A DNA stretch of 64,000 nt from Ananas comosus (lineage: Eukaryota; Streptophyta; Magnoliopsida; Poales; Bromeliaceae): the NCBI RefSeq assembly GCF_001540865.1, contig NC_033640.1, positions 7,255,543 through 7,319,542 on the forward strand, read 5' to 3'. The position numbers and the translations under genes were made by a program. The notes beneath the pieces were generated by a model that ran no database searches, had not been told where the DNA came from, and was given only the letters and a program-made list of their open reading frames with translations. Position 1 is the first letter of the stretch, and each line of letters begins with the position of its first letter. Below, one piece after another: positions 1-12,600 of the stretch.

Positions 1-970
1 CAGCGGTGTTCTCTTGTGCTAGGGTTACATGCCAGGTGTAGCAGGTAGTGGCTTTTGCCTGACGGTCCTTAGACCGACACGGCGTGTTAGATTGGGTACG
101 TTTGGACTTCTCGTTCGGTTGACGCATTATATATAGTAGCGGTAGTTGATATATACTTCATTTCTTTCTTTACAGTTGTCTTGCTACTATAGTTTTGATA
201 TCCTTGTATGCTTGCAGTTGTAATTACAGTAGCGGTAGTTGTGTTTCAGTATATATATCTCATTCGTTCATTATCGTGCTACTGTTTTTACTTACCATAC
301 TGTGTTTATCTCTCCTGATCCGTGTGAGTACTCTCGCCTTCTTCGGCTTGCGGTACCCACTGGGAGGGAGACATGTTTACATGTTCTCACCTCGCCCTAT
401 TTTCAGGTACTGCAGACGTTGGTTTTGGACGAGACGTGAGGTACGCTTCGTAGCGGTCCATAGAGTCCGACACGAGTTATCGCGTTTAGTTTTATCCCTA
501 CTATTCTGTTGTTATAGCTTAGTCAGTTTATATGGTTCAGTATTTTTATTACATTGGAATATATGGACTTTCATGAATTATAAAGGATTTCTGGATTTGG
601 TAAAATAAAAGGTTTTCTAATCCCTCGTGGTAGCTTCTATAAAAGATAAAAGTTTTCGCGTATGAAACAGTTTTCAAAGATTTTTCGTGGAATTTTGTTT
701 AAACATCGAATGTAAAACTACGGTGTGAATGGTGAATGTATGAATGTATAGCTATCTGTATATTCATTTAATTGTGGTTGTATACTGTTTGTACTTTTGT
801 ACTTGTTGTGACGCCGTGCAAGTACAGGGAGACCTCTTGTCCGTGTGAACGGTGGATTCCGTATTTGGGCGGATCTTGGCATACTCTGGGTCAGGCTTTC
901 AAAAAAAAAAAAAAAAAATTTCAAACGCTTTTCCGCTGTGTTTAAACAAAAAGGGACCCGCGGGGTGACA
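1..970 (+). mobile_element. 3' portion of a Ty3/gypsy-type LTR (cut by window start)
   Basis: The stretch has no gene-like reading frame. It ends in GGGGTGACA at 970, the usual TGACA end of plant gypsy LTRs, and the DNA changes abruptly to TA/GA microsatellite afterwards. It shares word order with the solo LTR at 1104-3970: a gtgag...cccactgg block, then gttctcac, then a caggt block (here about 325-415, there about 3310-3535). No tRNA-complementary primer-binding site follows, so this is more likely a 3' LTR or solo-LTR end than a 5' LTR. Assignment to gypsy is inference from these LTR-like words. Confidence 0.5.
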
Positions 971-1070
971 CTCTCGTCTTCTCTATATATATATATATAT
1001 GATATATTATATAGAGAGAGAGAGAGAGGAAGGAGAGGGAGAGGAATCGAGTGAGAGACAGAAAGTTAGA
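971..1070. repeat. TA and GA microsatellites
   Basis: Low-complexity (TA)n at about 982-1002 followed by (GA)n-rich DNA to 1070. It separates the LTR end from the MITE that starts at 1071. Confidence 0.7.
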
Positions 1071-1103
1071 GAGTAGGGTTACTATATTCTTATAAGTATA
1101 GAG

Positions 1104-3970
1104 TGTAATATACCAGATTTTTAATATAAAAGTAAGTGTAAATAAAAATAGTGTAAGATACTATTTTTATTGGACTTAGAGAAGTAAAATATAAGTCGGA
1201 AATGACTTATGTTGAAATTGGAATGGAAACAGAAGATTTAAAATTTTCTGTAAGAAACGGGGCTGATATTTTAGCAGAAAATTATAAAAATTGGAGAATA
1301 TGTCGGAATTATTTTTATGAGGCGAGATTTAAAGTTTCATGTCATTCCGACACCCGAAAACTAGAAAATAAAATCTGACTGCTATCTGCTACAGATTCGG
1401 GTCGGTAGAGCTTTTGGTGACAAAAAATGGTCCAAACTGAAAAGTTAAGATATCGTTCTTCTTATTAATTTTAACCGAGCCTAACTGTTAAATTTGAAAG
1501 CAAACGGATATTCAGAAGGGCTCCGACAAGAGTATCAGATTTTGAATTGCTAAACTGAAAATTTTATTAGTGTTGGGGGACCAAAATGTGACGATAATCC
1601 CAGCTTTTGTGAGGGGGTTTTTGGCAATTGTTTGAACTTATCCTTTAACCCCAGCACCTCAGCCCTTCCATATGTATTAGACCCTCTCTCCTCACCTTTT
1701 CGTTTGTTTCTTTCTTACTCTCTTTCTCTTTAAACCCTAAAGTGGATTGGTGAAGGAGAGGTTGGTGGAGTGGGTTTCTTGGTGTTTTGAGCTGAGAGAA
1801 GGAACTCTTGAGCAGGAAACCAGCTGTTGGAGCCTCAAACCAAGGTAAGGTTGATGTATATCCCTGGTTTGAATTGTGTTATTGGCTCTAAAAGGGTTTA
1901 AGCTACAAATTTTGAATGTTAGAGTTTCTAGTTGCCATGAGAAATAAACCTAGAACAAGTTAAATATTGTGTGAAGGTATATGAAGCAATAAACCTAAAG
2001 TAGGTTTGCTGTTTCTTGATTAAAATTATGATGTTTACTCTATAAAGGGTTAAGCTGTGGAATTCTAGGTTGCTAGAACTCCTATTGCCATGAAAACCTA
2101 GTAGAAAGCCTAGAAATTGCACTATGGACAGCATACATGTGAATTGTTGATTAGAGATAAAACTTGAGAGGAACTTGAGCTGTTACTTTGTTAGGGTTTA
2201 TGTTTATTTACCCTAAACAGGACTTGGTTTGAGTTTTTAGTTTCTAAAGCCTAGAGTTGCCATGGAAGCCTAGAAATTATGCTATGCTAACAACATATAT
2301 GTAAACTTGGGTTACATGTAAAAGTTGTAGAAACATGAATACAACATGAGTTTGATCTCTTGTATGTACACGAAGGAAAATTCGACATGCTCAGAAGTTT
2401 AGATCGGTGTTCCGGCGAGCCTACGGTAAGCTAGTGAGGAAAAAACCTCATTTTAGCTTCGTTTGTCGCAAGCGAAGGCTGTAATCATTCATAAATCGCG
2501 AAAAATGGTTTCTTGTGTCTCGGCATCATTTAAAGGTGGGTGGTGCTTTCCAAAGTCATTGAATGACCTATTATGTTTATGTCACTTTTCTTGAGCATAC
2601 TTGTATTGTTATGTTTAGTGATATTCATGTATTATAGGGTTGAGTTTGATATATAACATGAGGTCTAATTGTATGCTTTGAAAGCAAAATCCATGTGGAC
2701 AATAGTTAGTAAACATAGAACCCTATAGATGTATGAACTTGTGTTGGACTATGAATAGTTAACAAATTGACATTGTTCGTAAATGGCATGAATAGCACCG
2801 AGTATTGTGAAGGTTAAACAAGGACAATGAACTTGTAAAATGTGTGGCATTAGAACTAAATGAATCGGTTAGCATCTAGAATTGGACATGTAAACCTAGT
2901 ATAAAGAGCTAGTTAAAGTGTGGAATTGTCATTGTATCCTTTAAGTGAGGACTGGATCATACTCACATTAGTCTAATGCTCGAGGTAAAGATCGCTCCTC
3001 CTTGGGCGATGAGCTCCGGGGTGTGTCATCAACTCGGTTGGTAGCGGAGTTCTCCCCAGTAGACGGTCCCGTCGGGTTGGTAGCAAAGGTCCCCCCCGAC
3101 AAAAAGGGATTGGTTGGTGAGTTGTAGTTAACCAAGGGGTAAACTAAGTTGATTGGATAATGATAGTATGATAGCATGCATGCATAAGACTCTATGAGTT
3201 ATATATGTTGTTTCTTTTCAGCTTTGTACAGGCATTGCAGTAGATGAATGATATAGTTGGTTACTATATGTTCTCTTTACTTGCCTACATATGTCTGAGT
3301 AAACCTAGTGGGTGAGTCGGCGAGATCGGTAGCCGAACCCACTGGAATGAATTATATATGTTGTTTCTTTTCAGTTTTGTACAGGCATTGTAGTAGATGT
3401 ATGATATAGTTTGTTATTATCTGTTCTCTTTCCTTGCCTATATATGCCTGAGTAAACCTAGTGGGTGAGTCAGCGAGGTCAGCAGCCGAACCCACTGAAA
3501 ACTTTCAGTAGTTCTCACCCTACTAACCATGCAGGTTCTAGCAAGTGCGGGGTGGTTGAGGAGCGTGACAGGGACAGTTCGCAATAGATAGCGACATCCA
3601 TTGAGTAGAGCTATGCCTTATACATTTCATCTATTTATTGTTGATGAAAGGAAAAATGCAAATTATTCATTTAAGAGATGGCAAATGTATATATGTTGGA
3701 GGAATGAATGTATGTAAACAAATGGTAAGTTTTGTATTTGATTTAAAGTAATTAAGATACAATGTATGAATGGTTTACTTAGTTTACTTTCACTTGCTTA
3801 TGTTGCTTACCCTCGTATAAGCCATGTATATTGAAATTTTTTCTGGGCATTTTCTTATACATGTTTGATAGTTGTCGTTAAGCCTTGAGCGAGCAAATAG
3901 AAGAGGTTCTGTTCGTTCGGCGTCAGTGTACGGGCCCAAACCGACTAAATTGGGGTGACGGGGAGTGACA
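1104..3970 (+). mobile_element. Solo LTR (2,867 bp) with 5-bp target duplication
   Basis: It starts TGTAATATACC and ends GAGTGACA, so has TG...CA ends. It is flanked on both sides by TAGAG (1099-1103 and 3971-3975), a 5-bp duplication typical of LTR retrotransposon insertion, and the flanks are halves of one MITE. No internal gag/pol sequence is present, so it is a recombined solo LTR. A pyrimidine-rich stretch followed by GGTAAGG near 1845 and a 153-bp tandem duplication at 3199-3504 lie inside. The family is probably Ty3/gypsy with long LTRs (inference). Confidence 0.8.
3199..3504. repeat. Two tandem copies of a 153-bp unit in the solo LTR
   Basis: The unit beginning ttatatatgttgtttctttt occurs at 3199-3351 and again at 3352-3504. 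Both copies end in a gtgagtc...cgaacccact block. They differ by scattered substitutions, so the duplication is old. Confidence 0.85.
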
Positions 3971-4485
3971 TAGAGCCCTTCGTACTTATAAGTTATTTTT
4001 GATGTTGGGGTTTTCGAATCGACGATCCACACCGTTAAATATGATCTAGAATATTAGAAACTTTTAGAAAATAAATTTCATAATTTTTCGAAATCATTAT
4101 AAAGTCCATCAAGTGGGTATAAAATGAGCGATCAAAATCGAATGACATCCTAAAAGTGGATGATCGGATTCTTTAATTTAAGATTGGAGTTATTGATCTT
4201 TATTTAGGTAGTGAATAGAATTTTCTATCAAAAATTCAATCTATTCTGATTCTTTTATATCGTTAAATTAGCAAATATTCCATATCGGCCGTTAAAAATT
4301 GTCAATTTTGTGAGCTTTTGATTGTAAGGTAAATGATATCGAAAAATTATAAAATTTGATTTCTAGAAGTTTTAAATGCTCTAGATAATGTTTAACGGTA
4401 TGGATCGTTAATTTGGAAGCTCTATCATTGAAAACAACTTATGAGTACGAAGATGATCGTACTCATAAGCCCTTCGTACTCATAA

Positions 4486-5152
4486 GCCCCTGTTTGGTAC
4501 GGGGAGCCCCCCTCCCCCTAACCCCAAACAATATTTTGGAGGGGTGGGGTTTGTTAACGGGGTGGGGTTTGTTAACCCCACCCCCTATGGAATTGAGGTG
4601 GGATTAAAGTTAATCCCACCCTAATTCAATTTTTTAATTTAAATTTATAATTTAAAATTTAAAATTTTAATTTAAATTAATATTTTAAATTTTTTTAAAT
4701 ATAAAAATTTGTAAGCTTAAAATTGAGACATATAATTTTAAATTATTACTTTTAAATTTTAAATTTTAAATTATTATTTTTAATTTTTTAAATTTAAAAT
4801 TTAATATTTGATATTTTTAAATTTAAATTTAATATTAAATTTTAAATTTAGAACTTTAAATTTTTGAATTTGAGATTTAAAAAATTAATTTTTATTTTAA
4901 TTTTTTTAATTTTAAAGTTATATATTTAAATTTAAAATTTAATTATAAAATTTAAATATAAAATTATTTTTTTATTTATAACTATCCACTATTCTTCTTA
5001 TTCCATCTTATCTATTTAAATGCTATTTTTTTATTCCCGAAAACAACCCAATTTTCATCCAAACGAAAAATTAGTCTATTCCAGACTTAACTCTGAACTT
5101 AACCCTATCGCTAAAATACCCGTTCTTACTTAATCTCGAACCAAACAAAGCC
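4486..5152. mobile_element. Tourist-like (PIF/Harbinger) MITE, TSD TAA
   Basis: The ends are GCCCCTGTTTGGT and ACCAAACAAAGCC, inverted repeats of the Tourist type. The element is flanked by TAA (4483-4485) and TAA (5153-5155). The interior is almost pure A/T with aaattt words. It interrupts the end of the MITE that lies upstream. Confidence 0.8.
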
Positions 5153-5155
5153 TAA

Positions 5156-5860
5156 GCCCCCGTTTGGTTGGAGTATAAGGGGTGGGATAAGGGGTTATCC
5201 CACCCCTAATACCCAAAAAAAAAAAAAAATCGGGATAACCCATTAAAGGGTGGGGTTAGCAATCCCACCCGTCCCCGTGGAATAAGGGTGGGAATAGCTA
5301 TTCCCACCCCTATTTAATTTTAAAATTTAAATTATAAATTTTAAATAATTTACCATTTGTAATCTTAAAATTAAAATTTTAAATTTTAAATTCTAAATTC
5401 TAAATTTTAAAATTTAAATTATAAATTTTAAATTGATATATTTAATTTTTTAAATTTAAAATTTAAAATTTTATATTTCTAAATTTAGATTTGATCTTAA
5501 ATTTAAAATTTGAAATTAAAAATTTAGAACTTTTAATTTTCGAATTTGAGATTTTTAAATTCAAATTTTAATTTTATATATTTGAAATTTAGAAGTTATA
5601 TATTTTAATTTAAAATTTTAAATATAAAATTTAAAAATTTTAATTTAAATATAATGAAGAGAGCAATATTATTATTTTTTATTTATAATCACCCACTATC
5701 CTTCTTATTCTACTTACTGTAATCAAATATTATTTTATTTATATTTAAACTAAACTCAATACTCAATCAAATATAAAATTATCTTATTCCCACTTTATAA
5801 TTTATTTTATATTTATTTTGAAATAATTAGTTTTTACTTGTATCCGAATCAAAGGAAGCA
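5156..5860. mobile_element. Second Tourist-like MITE, abutting the first
   Basis: It starts GCCCCCGTTTGGTTGG directly after the TAA target copy of the preceding element and has the same organisation: a G/C-rich shoulder with ggggtgggat words, then an AT-rich core. The right end is degenerate and was placed by eye near 5860. Its end lies about 220 bp upstream of the PABP TATA box. Confidence 0.6.
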
Positions 5861-6079
5861 GAAGAGTAAGCAGGTAAATTATCCGCAAATTTAACTCGTG
5901 AACCCTTTCTCATCCGTTCCCACGTGCAAGCACCGAAAGCACGCTGCAATCGCCTGCGCTTACGCATCCATCATCAACAACTCCGCACCCCGAGCTGTAG
6001 GTCGAAACTTCCGCCCATCACCGTCCGATCGAACGGTCCAGACCCTCACCCCAACTCCCTCGACCCAGGTTTCGCGACG

Positions 6080-6087
6080 TATATAAG
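6080..6087 (+). promoter_or_regulatory. TATA box of the PABP gene
   Basis: TATATAAG lies in otherwise GC-rich DNA, about 25-30 bp before the presumed transcription start near 6110 and 290 bp before the start codon. Confidence 0.7.
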
Positions 6088-6108
6088 CCTCGATACGGTC
6101 GGCGCCGA

Positions 6109-6125
6109 GGGTTAGGGTTAGGGTT
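6109..6125 (+). promoter_or_regulatory. Telo-box at the presumed transcription start
   Basis: GGGTTAGGGTTAGGGTT is the telo-box (AAACCCTA on the other strand). It is known from 5' regions of plant translation-machinery genes, which fits a poly(A)-binding protein gene. Confidence 0.6.
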
Positions 6126-6185
6126 GCGGTGCAGACCCCCTGCTGCCCTCCTAAATCCTCTTCTCTCTCCCCTCTCTCTACCCCT

Positions 6186-6369
6186 AAAAAAAATCGAAAA
6201 AAATCGAAAAAATCCCGGAAAAAAATCGAAAATTTGTCGATCTATACAATCCTGTATCCTTTCTATCCCTACTACAAAAATTTATCATCAATCGATCGAT
6301 CAATCAATCAGGTCGTAGCTCGATCGTAGAAGAAGAAAGAAAAGAAAAAAAATTCAAAAAAAAAAGGGA
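6186..6369 (+). promoter_or_regulatory. A-rich/purine-rich 5' leader of the PABP mRNA
   Basis: Two A-rich blocks lie in the leader: 6186-6235 (repeated AAAAAATCG units) and 6328-6369 (GAAGAAGAAAGAAAAG followed by two long A runs), ending 8 bases before the start codon. No upstream ATG occurs between 6110 and 6378. In mammals the PABPC1 leader has an A-rich element through which the protein represses its own mRNA, and plant purine-rich R-motifs are bound by PABP. A similar role here is inferred. Confidence 0.55.
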
Positions 6370-6377
6370 AGGTAGGG

Positions 6378-6687
6378 ATGGCGCAAGTCCAAAGCTCGGT
6401 GGCGAATGGCGTCGTGTCGAATAGCGGCGTTGTTGGTAGCGGGGGAGGAGGCGCTGCTGCTGCGGCGGCGGCGGCGGCGGCCGTGGGCGGCGGCGGCGGC
6501 GGTGGCGGGAGTCAGTTTCCGACGACGTCGCTGTACGTCGGAGATCTGGAGACGAACGTGTCGGACTCGCAGCTGTACGAGCTGTTCACCCAGATCGGGC
6601 AGGTGGTGTCCGTGCGCGTCTGCCGCGACATCAACACCCGGCGGTCCCTCGGATACGCCTACGTCAACTACAGCAACCCCGTCGACG
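6378..6687 (+). CDS. PAB: PABP exon 1: start codon, Gly/Ala tract, most of RRM1
   Basis: The ATG is the first in the leader and opens MAQVQ, typical of plant PABPs. The exon codes residues 1-103 plus one base of codon 104 and is very GC-rich, unlike later exons. The GCG/GGC-repeat tract encodes ten alanines and a glycine run, so its length may vary between alleles. The donor is GTCGACG|gtgagt. Confidence 0.95.
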
Positions 6688-9600
6688 GTGAGTACGCTCG
6701 CCCCGATTCTTTTCGCGGTCCCTTTCGTGATATCGAGGCGATGGTGCTGTAGGTTTGATTTCGTAAAATTTTGAGGTTACGATCGTTGAATTTCAAGATT
6801 TACTGCGGTTGTGGTTAGGGTTTTAGGTTCTATGTATGCTTCCTGTGTTCATCAATCTCTTCCGACTTTTACTGGATTTTCGATTAGGGGTAAATTTGAG
6901 TGTGTTTGAAACCCTAGAAGGGTCGGTGGAATGTCGTGAGTTTTCAATGTTTGACAACTCATGAGGGCGATGACAACATGCTGCCGATTTCTGATTCCTC
7001 GTGCTAATCCGAACGCAGCGAGCTCTGAATCCGTTGGGTCGCAAGTTCCTTATGCGGGATCGGTGCATCCAAAAAGCCCCCTTTTTGTGGTACTTGGTAT
7101 TGTGTTGTTTATAGCTTTGGGCAGAGAAGTTAAAATTGTGTTTTTGGTAACGGTCAGTTACATGTGTTATCGGACACGAGACTATATTAATTATTCATTA
7201 ACACACATGCCTTGGTCTGTACTCTCGGATAGATATCGATATAATTCGTTACCATTTTTTTTTTCCTTACCAAAGATGCCACAATTGTGTAAAAAGGTTT
7301 GCTAATTTTGTAACATTTCTTATGCTACCTTATAAGCGTATGCCTCCAATTTTGCTTTTTGATTTATTAAGCTGATGGAACAGATATGTGGTAAAATGTT
7401 TTTTTTTTCCAATTCAAATAGGTATAGAGATTATTCTTAATTCAAAAGGTGAATTTGAATAATTAGTAAGGAGTTAGGGACTTGAATCGAGAAAAAAGAT
7501 TAGGGGTGGCTACATTAGGAATTCCATGGAAGCATGGGGAGTAATTAATCTATACTTGCCTATTTGTTAACCGGCCTGAACTGAATTTGTTTGTTTTTTT
7601 TTAAAACCAATAGTGATGCCTGAGAGGGCGTTGATGGTGGGTTGGTTTTGCAGATCTTCTTTTATGCTTTCTTTCAACTTAGTGAACCAACCCAATGGCC
7701 TAGGGAACCTTAGATTGCCTTGGCAATTCTCTGGTCAAGCGTTGAGTGTTTCTTTTGTTGTCGATTTGTCGAAGTAGTTTGATTATCATTTAGTTTTCTT
7801 CTTGCGCACCTTTTGGATAATTTTAGCTCTGAATATCATCAGTCATATTTACAAGAATGTCACACCTTTTGTGTGATTTTGGATGCTTAGTTCTTTTTGG
7901 CGGCCAGCATTTTCCTGTAATGTTGTTGATTGAAAAATTAATGGTGTATTTTCCAGTTGTAACTGTTGTTACCTGTTTTAATAAACATAGTGCCATAACC
8001 ATATAAGTTACATATCGACACACATATCTTGGTTAGGAAATATAACCTGCCAAGACAGTTTTTTTTTACCTCTATCAGTGCCTTATTTTGTCTTTTAATG
8101 GCTAGTATGTTGTGGTGGTAACAGCAGAGTGCTGTTCTAAAGCGGTGCCTCATCTCCAGTTGTAGGTATCTTTGTGATAATTCTTGGAAACTAACATAGG
8201 GTACATTCCGCAATTCAACTGAAACGAGTAATCAATAGTTGTCAGCATCTTTTGCATTTATTGTCTGATAGCTTTGGAGATTGCTGTTGTGTACAATTTT
8301 TCTCTTCCCTAATGTCACTTATTTACGATTTGCTCGATGAATGGACACTGGAAAAAGAAATTTAAAACATGCTATTCATGGAGTTTTGGATATGATTATA
8401 TAATTCTATGTTAATGTCCTAGAAAAGGACCTGTCTGAGAGCAATGTAAAGGCAGTGTAATTGGAAAAAACAGAGTTTTTTGCTACCTTGGACAATTATT
8501 TTGTAATGGACCGTTTGGTACCTATTCTAGAGTTTTAAAATACATAGTTCACAGTCCAAAATGGAGTAATCTTGCTGTAAAATGAAAAAGGAGGTCCTAG
8601 CTAAGTAAATTGGTAAAACAAAGTAATATAATGCCCATCCAAACAGCATATAAATGCAGTATTTTGAAATAGAGTAATGTGGTATTATGAAATATTAATA
8701 CCAAAGTGAATTAGTGGGAAAAAAAAACTATGTAAAATTTTCAATAGTTTCGGAATATGTCCTAATGGTTTATCCTAAAGGCTCTTGATTTGTGTGCTAG
8801 CCATAATGTATGGTGTAGATAATCTTGAATCCTCTACACACAACATTTTCTAATAATGTATGAAACTAACATAAGTATGGTAGATAAGATAGAAATAGAA
8901 AGACTTGTTAGTGAGATAGTGATCGGAAATTCAACAAAATGAGGGTTAAATTTTTTTTGTTCCTTTATTTATTTCTGAATCTCCATGGTCAGAAGGTTTA
9001 ATCCAAGGTTTTAAGTGCCGTCCGTGCCGTATGACACGGGGGTGTGCCGTACTGTATCGTGCCCCCAAGAATTGGGGGCACGGTATAGGGGGGGTCTCGA
9101 ACCCCCCCTCTGTCTCGCGGCACGCATGTGCGTGCTGCGAGAGACAAAGCGGCACGTACCGTGCGTGCCGCCTTTTTTTATTTTTTTTCCTTTTTGGCTT
9201 TTTTTTGGCTTTTTCTTTTTTCTTTTGTTCTCTGGGGTATTGAGCCCTCCCCTCGGGCCGCCTATATTGTTTTTTTTTTTTTTTTCACTTTGTTCTCTTT
9301 TTTTCAACTTTTTTTTTTTTGCTTTTTGGCGGATGCCTTCTTTTTAACTTCTTATTTATTAATATAGGAGCAAATTTTTAATTGACATGTCCGATCCATA
9401 CCGCGGGGGGCTTAGACCCCCACACCCGGAGCCCTTCGCTTCCACCACAGACATCTATTTTTTCTTCGCAAAATATTTTGTCAAAATTTGTCGCACAACG
9501 AAGCTTTCGGTGAATCAAGGGAACAAAAATCGATCTCCTAAACAAATTTTTATTAGATATTTTTAAAAAGAATAAAAGAACAAAAAAATATGGATGTAAT

Positions 9601-12600
9601 ATCAGGAATATATGACTTTCTCACAATACCAGCAATACTTATATCAACATTGTCAAATAAATCTTGTATTTGCAGATGACAATATGCCATATGATCAAGC
9701 GCGACGATCTATGTCGAATTAAGCAGCCATCTCTATGTAAAGATGTAAATTTAAATAATTATTGTACTTATGAATTTTATTATTGTATTTTAATTTCTAT
9801 TCTACATCAGGTATAGTTGTATTTTACTTGCAAAAAACTTACATGCATGTTAATTGATGAGTATAGTAAGATATACATAGTAAATATTCATAATTATTTA
9901 TTTAAAATTTTCAAAATAACATTATAAGAGTTTATTGGAACCAAAAAAATTGAAATAAGTTCGTGACAAAGCGTGCCAGCAGGAGGTCATGTGTATCTAT
10001 CAGCACACAAGCGTGCCACGTGTCAGCACACAAGCGTGTCTGTGCTGTACCGTGCCAGGGACATAACGGCACGCTCCCGTGCCACGGCACGCTCCCGTGC
10101 CACGGCACTTTAAACCTTGGTTTAATCTCTCAAAATAAATTTATATAGCATAACTTGCAAAATAGTTGTGGCAAATGTGAGTAGTTCTTTTCTTCCTTTT
10201 TCATGAGGTGAAGAAAACAATTTAAAATAGTGACAAATATAGTAAAAAATGATGAATGCATTGAGATAATGTGACTACCTACACGATCTTAAGTTGGTAG
10301 AGAGATCTAGAAAAATAGAACACAAACTGCAACTAGCAGCAGAAGTTGAAGCATGCCATTCTTTGTTAAACTACTGCTTCCTAGATTAATATAACTTAAG
10401 ATCGCTATAATTTATTCTTGGAGAAGAGATTTCATAGTTCAATAGGCAGGAAAGAAGGGTTAATACTCAGTTGTTTGTGAGCTGGATGCAGGGACAGACA
10501 CATGGTTTTAGGTACAAGAATTGTACGAACATTAGTACTTAGTTTGTGTGGTAACTTATGTCATTTTCATGGATGAGTTCAGAACTTGTGATTTTGCTAG
10601 CGTGCATTAGTAGTAGTTGTTATTTTCTTATAGCTGGCCAAATTTCTCTTGTGCAAGTTAGTTCTTCTGTAATTTTATTTACTAGAAGCGAGACTAGCCA
10701 GACCAACCACGGTAATGGTGGAATGAAGCAAAATGTACGAGATAGGGAGAGTTCAAGTTTTTTGTTTATTTTCCTTCTATAGGACTCCTCTCTCCTCCAA
10801 TTTTGTTGCTCCTTTGTTAGACAATTATATACCCTCCCATATTAATACATGCTTCATTTGAACAACTGTGTTAGAGAAGCTTCTGGATTTATCTTTGCTA
10901 CATCTGAAAGCTCCCTCTCTCCCAAATCCACCCCCTTTCTGCTCTGTGGTTGTCACTTTCTGCCCCAATCCAATTTTGAATTGTGCTCGTTAGATGTAGT
11001 TATAGTCAATGCTAGAGGAGAACCAATACAGTTGTGATTTCTATCTTTTAGTGCTCTGCTTGCAGTATAATATAGTTCTGATCTATATTACTCTTCGGGA
11101 GAAAATTTGTTTGTTCCTTTTTGACATGCTTTGATTTCTATGTCTGACCACAAGGAAATGCATTTTAGCGAAACAATAAAGTTAACCTCATCATGTAATC
11201 TTGTGCATCTTAAATTTTAGTTATATAACAAGGAATGGTATTGTATTTTTGCCATTTGTTATCTACTTCCCATGGTGTTCATAATTCATTTTTATATAAG
11301 GCAGAAATTGCCATAGAAATGCTCCACTGTTAAGTACTGTATTATATATTTCTTGTAGATAATATTGAGTGCTTACAATGTTCACCTGATTTTGTTAGTT
11401 TTAGCGAATCATGATTGGAAGTTTAATGTGACTGTTACATTATATGAAACAACTATTGCACTATGAACACTATTCTTCATCATTTGGCACTAAATGTTTT
11501 TGTCTTGTTTTTGTTATTTGACAGCTGCGAGGGCATTAGAAGTTCTGAACTTTACTCCCCTTAATAACAAGCCTATCCGTGTAATGTACTCGAACCGTGA
11601 CCCAAGCACCCGTAAAAGTGGAACTGCTAACATATTTATTAAGGTATTTTACATTTCATTCTTCTTTTGTGATTGTCATACGCTTTTGTCTTGGTTTTAA
11701 TTCTTTTTGGTTAGTCTGTTTATATTTAATTTAGAAGTGATTATTTTTTTTCCCCTCAGAACCTGGATAAGGTGATTGACAACAAGGCGCTACATGAGAC
11801 GTTTTCTGCATTTGGTAACATTCTTTCTTGCAAGGTTGCCACAGATCAATATGGCCAATCAAAAGGCTATGGTTTTGTCCAATTTGATCAGGAAGAGGCA
11901 GCACAAAATGCAATAAATAAGTTGAATGGCATGCTTATTAATGATAAGCCTGTTTTTGTTGGACCCTTTCTTCGGAAGCAGGAAAGGGAAAATCCTAATG
12001 ACAAGACGAAATTTAATAATGTCTATGTCAAGAACCTATCTGAATCCACCACTAAAGAAGATCTAGTAAAAATTTTTGGCGAGTATGGGAATATCACTAG
12101 TGCTGTAGTAATGATCGAAGCAGATGGCAAATCAAAGTGCTTTGGATTTGTTAATTTTGAGAATCCAGAGGATGCTGCTCATGCAGTTCAGGAACTCAAT
12201 GGGAAGAAGTTTAATGATAAGGAGTGGTATGTTGGAAAAGCTCAGAAGAAGTCTGAAAGAGAGATGGAACTAAAAGCAAGATTTGAGCAGACTATGAAGG
12301 AAACGGTGGACAAGTATCAAGGGCTGAACTTATACTTGAAGAATTTGGATGATAGCATTGGGGATGATAAGCTGAAGGAATTGTTCTCGGACTTCGGTAC
12401 AATTACCTCATGCAAGGTGTTTTTTCTAATTTGCTTGAGAATATGGCATTGTTATGCTTGTTAATGCGGTTACATTCAACTACTTTTACTGAATTGGGTA
12501 TGGCTTGGTATATGTGATACTTTCAGGTTATGCGTGATCAAAATGGTGTTAGTAAAGGATCTGGATTTGTGGCATTCTCAGCTGCTGAAGAAGCCTCTCG

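Larger units (their letters stand above)
1071..4485. mobile_element. Mutator-like MITE, split by a solo LTR
   Basis: The left terminus (1071-1103, ggttactatattcttataag word) and the body (3971-4485) are the two parts of one MITE of the family seen at 37627-38169 and 38820-39360. After removing the LTR the parts total about 543 bp, the family length. The body keeps the conserved interior, including the ggccgttaaaaattgtcaat word, and ends in a tactcataag arm. The outermost right end is missing where the Tourist-like element begins at 4486. Confidence 0.75.

Noticed and set aside
195..608. 137-codon plus-strand frame at the window start
   Set aside because: Falls in LTR-like DNA, is Phe/Leu/Tyr-rich and resembles no known protein.
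3790..4032. 80-codon minus-strand frame
   Set aside because: Crosses the boundary between the solo LTR and the MITE at 3970, so cannot be a gene.
9011..9367. Several overlapping frames of 70-110 codons on both strands
   Set aside because: They lie in the subterminal repeats and T-rich part of the hAT element, and the Phe/Lys-rich translations reflect base composition.
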